From assembly GCA_964292295.1 (NCBI GenBank), contig CAXYVC010000118.1:1-8496 (forward strand): a DNA stretch of 8,496 nt, read 5' to 3'. The translations under genes and the position numbers were made by a program. Shown piece by piece: positions 5,457 through 8,496 of the stretch. Under the pieces are notes generated by a model that was given only the letters and a program-made list of their open reading frames with translations, was not told the DNA's origin and searched no databases. This stretch comes from CAXYVC01 sp964292295 (GTDB taxonomy: Bacteria > Acidobacteriota > Holophagae > Holophagales > Holophagaceae). Within the stretch, counting starts at the first letter, position 1. Each line of letters opens with the position of its first letter.

Positions 5457-5472
5457 GGCTGCCTCTGCAGCC
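5457..5472 (-). promoter_or_regulatory. Hairpin just upstream of the rplY ribosome binding site
   Basis: A perfect 6-bp inverted repeat GGCTGC (5457-5462) and GCAGCC (5467-5472) with a 4-base loop, ending 4 bases before the rplY Shine-Dalgarno site (5447-5452). In the mRNA leader it could affect ribosome access, though a role is only inferred from position. Confidence 0.3.
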
Positions 5473-5529
5473 CTCTCGTTGGGAACAGTGGACCGGGCGG
5501 TCCGGGCCCGCCTTCAGGGCCGAAGGGGC

Positions 5530-5552
5530 AGGATACCGCGGAAGGCCCTTCC
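5530..5552. promoter_or_regulatory. Candidate rplY promoter element with an overlapping palindrome
   Basis: On the minus strand TATCCT (5530-5535) resembles a -10 box and would give a leader of about 80 bases. The odd palindrome GGAAGG-C-CCTTCC (5540-5552) would lie in the -10/-35 spacer, where an operator could be. No clear -35 box is present, so this is weak. Together with the small stem at 5490-5503, these are the only ordered sequences I see in the 167-base gap between rplY and mrp. Confidence 0.25.
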
Positions 5553-5609
5553 CCGCCAGGACGAAGGCCGGATGGGGACCGTGCCATCATGCTTGCCGGG
5601 AGGAGCTCC

Positions 5610-6643
<1,034 letters not shown>

Positions 6644-6644
<1 letters not shown>

Positions 6645-6662
6645 CGCCGCCCTACGCGGCGC
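6644..6662. terminator. Shared hairpin at the mrp/glycosyltransferase convergent junction
   Basis: A perfect 7-bp inverted repeat, GCGCCGC (6644-6650) and GCGGCGC (6656-6662), with a 5-base loop. The left arm takes in the last base of the mrp stop (6642-6644), and the loop holds the glycosyltransferase stop (6652-6654). It is suited to ending transcription from both sides, although no T-tract is present. Confidence 0.5.
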
Positions 6663-7602
6663 GGTGCACCTTCCGCACCACGAAGCGCGGACGGTCCCGC
6701 ACCTCCTGGTAGATGCGGCCGATGTACTCGCCCAGCAGCCCGAAGGCCACGAACTGGCAGCCCACGAAGAAGAAGAGCACCGCAAAGAGGGTGAAGACGC
6801 CCTCGGCGGTGCCCTCCGGGTGCAGGAAGCGGTAGGCCACGAGCCCCACGAAGAGCAGGAAACCCAGGCCCGCCACCAGCACACCCACCACGCTGAGCAT
6901 CTGGAGGGGCAACAGGCTGAAGGAGGTGAGCAGGTCGAACTGGAGGTTGATGAGCTTCCAGAGGCCGTATTTGCTGGTGCCCGCCGCGCGCTCGGCGTGG
7001 GCCACGGGGACCTCCGCCACCCGCTTGGCGAAGCTGTTGGCCAGGGCGGGGATGAAGCTGGATCGCTCCCGACAGAGCAGCATCGCCTCCACCACCTCGC
7101 GCCGGTAGGCGCGCAGCATGCACCCGTAGTCGTGCATGCGCACGCCGGTGGTCCGGCGCGTCACGGCATTCACGAGCTTGCTGGGCAGGGTGCGGAAGAG
7201 GCTGTCGTTGTCCATGCGGCCCTGGCGCCAGCCCCCCACCACGTCGTAGCCCTCCTCCATCTTGGCCACGAGCTTGGGGATCTCCTCCGGAGGGTTCTGC
7301 AGGTCCGCGTCCAGCGTCACCACGAGCTCGCCGGCAACCTCCGCGAAGGCCCCGAAGATGGCCGCATGCTGGCCGTAGTTGCGGTTGAACTCCACCACGG
7401 ACACCCGGGGTTCCGCGGCCGCGATGGCCTTGAGCATCTCCAGGCTGCGGTCCCGGCTGCCGTCGTCCGTGAAGACCACCTCCCAGTCCCGCTCCGGGGA
7501 GGCGTAGTGCTCCCGCAGCACCGCCGCCAGGCGCTCCCACAGGAGGGGAATGTTCTCCTCCTCGTTGAAGATGGGAATCACGACGCTGAGGTAGGGACGC
7601 AT
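6652..7602 (-). CDS. arnC: ArnC-type undecaprenyl-phosphate glycosyltransferase
   Basis: A 316-residue GT2-family membrane enzyme that should transfer a sugar from a nucleotide donor to undecaprenyl phosphate on the cytoplasmic face. The catalytic domain (about 1-225) shows SVVIPIFNEEENIP (6-19), a DDG motif near 46, NRNYGQHAA, the donor- and metal-binding TLDADLQNPPEEIP, DYGCMLRAYRREVV, and ERSSFIPALAN. Two membrane helices follow (about 237-260 and 268-292), ending in GLLGEYIGRIYQEVRDRPRF. Run by run this matches E. coli ArnC (322 residues) as I recall it, including DYGCMLRAYRR and ER-S-x-FIP-x-LAN. That enzyme adds 4-formamido-arabinose to the lipid carrier for lipid A modification. The other arn genes are not in the window, so the sugar is uncertain and a GtrB/DPM-like role is possible. 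GGAG lies five bases before the ATG. It is divergent from a response regulator with which it shares a short promoter region. Confidence 0.88.
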   Translation of the reverse strand: MRPYLSVVIPIFNEEENIPLLWERLAAVLREHYASPERDWEVVFTDDGSRDRSLEMLKAIAAAEPRVSVVEFNRNYGQHAAIFGAFAEVAGELVVTLDADLQNPPEEIPKLVAKMEEGYDVVGGWRQGRMDNDSLFRTLPSKLVNAVTRRTTGVRMHDYGCMLRAYRREVVEAMLLCRERSSFIPALANSFAKRVAEVPVAHAERAAGTSKYGLWKLINLQFDLLTSFSLLPLQMLSVVGVLVAGLGFLLFVGLVAYRFLHPEGTAEGVFTLFAVLFFFVGCQFVAFGLLGEYIGRIYQEVRDRPRFVVRKVHRAA

Positions 7603-7649
7603 GCGGGCTCCGCGGTGCCGGGCGGAACTTGCCCGCGCACAGGAGGTCC

Positions 7650-7675
7650 ATTCTAGCGGGCGAATCCGCTAGGAT
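7650..7675. promoter_or_regulatory. Palindromic divergent promoter between arnC and the response regulator
   Basis: CTAGCGG (7653-7659) and CCGCTAG (7666-7672) form a perfect 7-bp inverted repeat with a 6-base centre. It extends outward to 10-base arms with one mismatch, ATTCTAGCGG and CCGCTAGGAT. Each outer end is a -10-like hexamer: TAGAAT (7650-7655) reading left toward arnC and TAGGAT (7670-7675) reading right toward the regulator. No clear -35 boxes are seen, as in an activator-dependent promoter. A dimeric regulator binding here could control both genes. Confidence 0.4.
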
Positions 7676-7696
7676 CAGGGTTCCGAGGAGTCGCCC

Positions 7697-8419
7697 ATGC
7701 CCGCACAGCCCAAGATCCTGCTGGTGGAAGACGAGCTGAGTCTTGCCGAGGGGATCCGCCTCAACATGGAGCTGGAGGGCCTTCCCTGCGAGTGGACCAC
7801 CCGCGGCGACGAGGCCCTGCGCCGCATCCTCGCCGAGCACTTCGACCTGGTGATCCTCGACGTGATGCTCCCGGGCATGGACGGCTTCTCCGTGTGCGAG
7901 CGGGTGCGGGACGCCAAGAACTACACGCCCATCCTCTTCCTCACCGCCAAGAACACCGAGGACGACCGCGTGCACGGCTTCGAGACGGGCGGGGACGACT
8001 ACCTCGGGAAGCCCTTCCAGGTGAAGGAGCTGCTCCTGCGCGTGCGCGCCATCCTGCGCCGGGAGGCCTGGTACCGGAGCCGCAGCCTGTCCGGGCGCCA
8101 GCACTTCGGCGAGCACTGGGTGGAGTTCGAGAACTACTGCGGCGAGGGCCCCAACGGGCCCTTCCAGCTCGGCGTCAAGGAGTGCATGATCCTCAAGCTC
8201 CTGATGGAATCCCCCGGCCAAGTGGTGAGCCGCACGGAGATCCTGGACAAGGTGTGGGGCGAGGAGACGTACCCCACCACGCGCACCGTGGACAACTTCA
8301 TCGTGCGCATCCGCCGGGCCATGGAGGTGGACGCCCACCATCCCCGCTGGGTCCACACCGTGCGCAGCGTGGGCTACCTCTTCGACCCCGAGGGGCGGGT
8401 GCGCAAGGGCGAGGAGTAG
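7697..8419 (+). CDS. OmpR/PhoB-family response regulator
   Basis: A 240-residue two-component transcription regulator in the cytoplasm. The receiver domain (about 5-122) has the acidic pair E11-D12, phospho-acceptor D55 in LVILDVMLPGMDGF, T83 in LFLTAK, and K105 in DDYLGKPF, so all phosphorylation residues are in place. A linker (about 123-153) leads to the C-terminal winged helix: LGVKECMILKLLMESPGQVV, SRTEILDKVWGEE, then the recognition helix region TRTVDNFIVRIRRAME and the wing HTVRSVGYLF. The start has GAGGAG six bases upstream. The partner histidine kinase is not on the 77 bases that follow; it may lie outside the window or elsewhere. It is divergent from arnC with a palindromic promoter between them, so autoregulation and control of arnC are both reasonable guesses. 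Confidence 0.94.
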   Translation: MPAQPKILLVEDELSLAEGIRLNMELEGLPCEWTTRGDEALRRILAEHFDLVILDVMLPGMDGFSVCERVRDAKNYTPILFLTAKNTEDDRVHGFETGGDDYLGKPFQVKELLLRVRAILRREAWYRSRSLSGRQHFGEHWVEFENYCGEGPNGPFQLGVKECMILKLLMESPGQVVSRTEILDKVWGEETYPTTRTVDNFIVRIRRAMEVDAHHPRWVHTVRSVGYLFDPEGRVRKGEE

Positions 8420-8450
8420 CCCCCGCCGCAGCCCCCTTCCCCAGCAAGGA

Positions 8451-8493
8451 CGGCGGGTCCCCGCCGGCCGGGCCGGGGAGGGGGAGCCCCGGC
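8451..8493 (+). terminator. Two tandem GC-rich hairpins after the response regulator
   Basis: CGGCGGG (8451-8457) and CCCGCCG (8460-8466) form a tight stem, followed by GCCGGGG (8472-8478) and CCCCGGC (8487-8493) with an 8-base loop. They begin 31 bases after the regulator's stop. The window ends 3 bases later, so any T-tract cannot be seen. They are probably a terminator region for the regulator, which would make it a single-gene transcript. Confidence 0.4.
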
Positions 8494-8496
8494 TGT

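Overview
This is a GC-rich chromosomal segment with mostly housekeeping genes. The high G/C third positions, the mix of genes and the small four-helix membrane protein of a type I associate with Acidobacteriota suggest a member of that phylum, possibly Holophagae (Geothrix/Holophaga-like). That assignment is inference from style and content; no rRNA is present to test it.

Layout from left to right. A terminator-like hairpin (15-36) follows a small membrane-protein gene on the minus strand (61-588), which appears to be transcribed as a leaderless mRNA. Upstream of it on the same strand lies an unrecognised secreted protein (658-1809), preceded by a short secreted-protein gene (1811-2066) whose frame is broken right after its signal peptide. 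These two have more relaxed third positions than the rest and look lineage-specific. Next, on the minus strand, is the ribosomal protein pair rpsF-rpsR (2989 to 2340), with a hairpin terminator and a duplicated copy of the rpsR 3' end behind it. Divergent from rpsF is a ROK-family sugar kinase (3168-4127, plus). It runs convergently into the translation genes pth (4134-4775, minus) and rplY/ctc (4840-5442, minus), which are separated by a strong hairpin. Divergent from rplY is the P-loop Fe-S carrier mrp/apbC (5610-6644, plus). It converges on an ArnC-type polyprenyl-phosphate glycosyltransferase (6652-7602, minus). Divergent from that is an OmpR/PhoB-type response regulator (7697-8419, plus), whose partner kinase, if any, lies outside the window.

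The window is mostly divergent and convergent single genes or pairs. Shared control is visible at the divergent promoters (2990-3167, 5443-5609, 7603-7696) and at two compact convergent junctions where both stop codons sit in one hairpin (4119-4141, 6644-6662). I see no tRNA, rRNA, CRISPR array, insertion sequence or phage gene. No convincing new multi-gene system is visible. The best leads are the small secreted gene pair at 658-2066, the rpsR 3'-end duplication, the palindromic divergent promoter in front of the response regulator, and the leaderless gene at the left edge.
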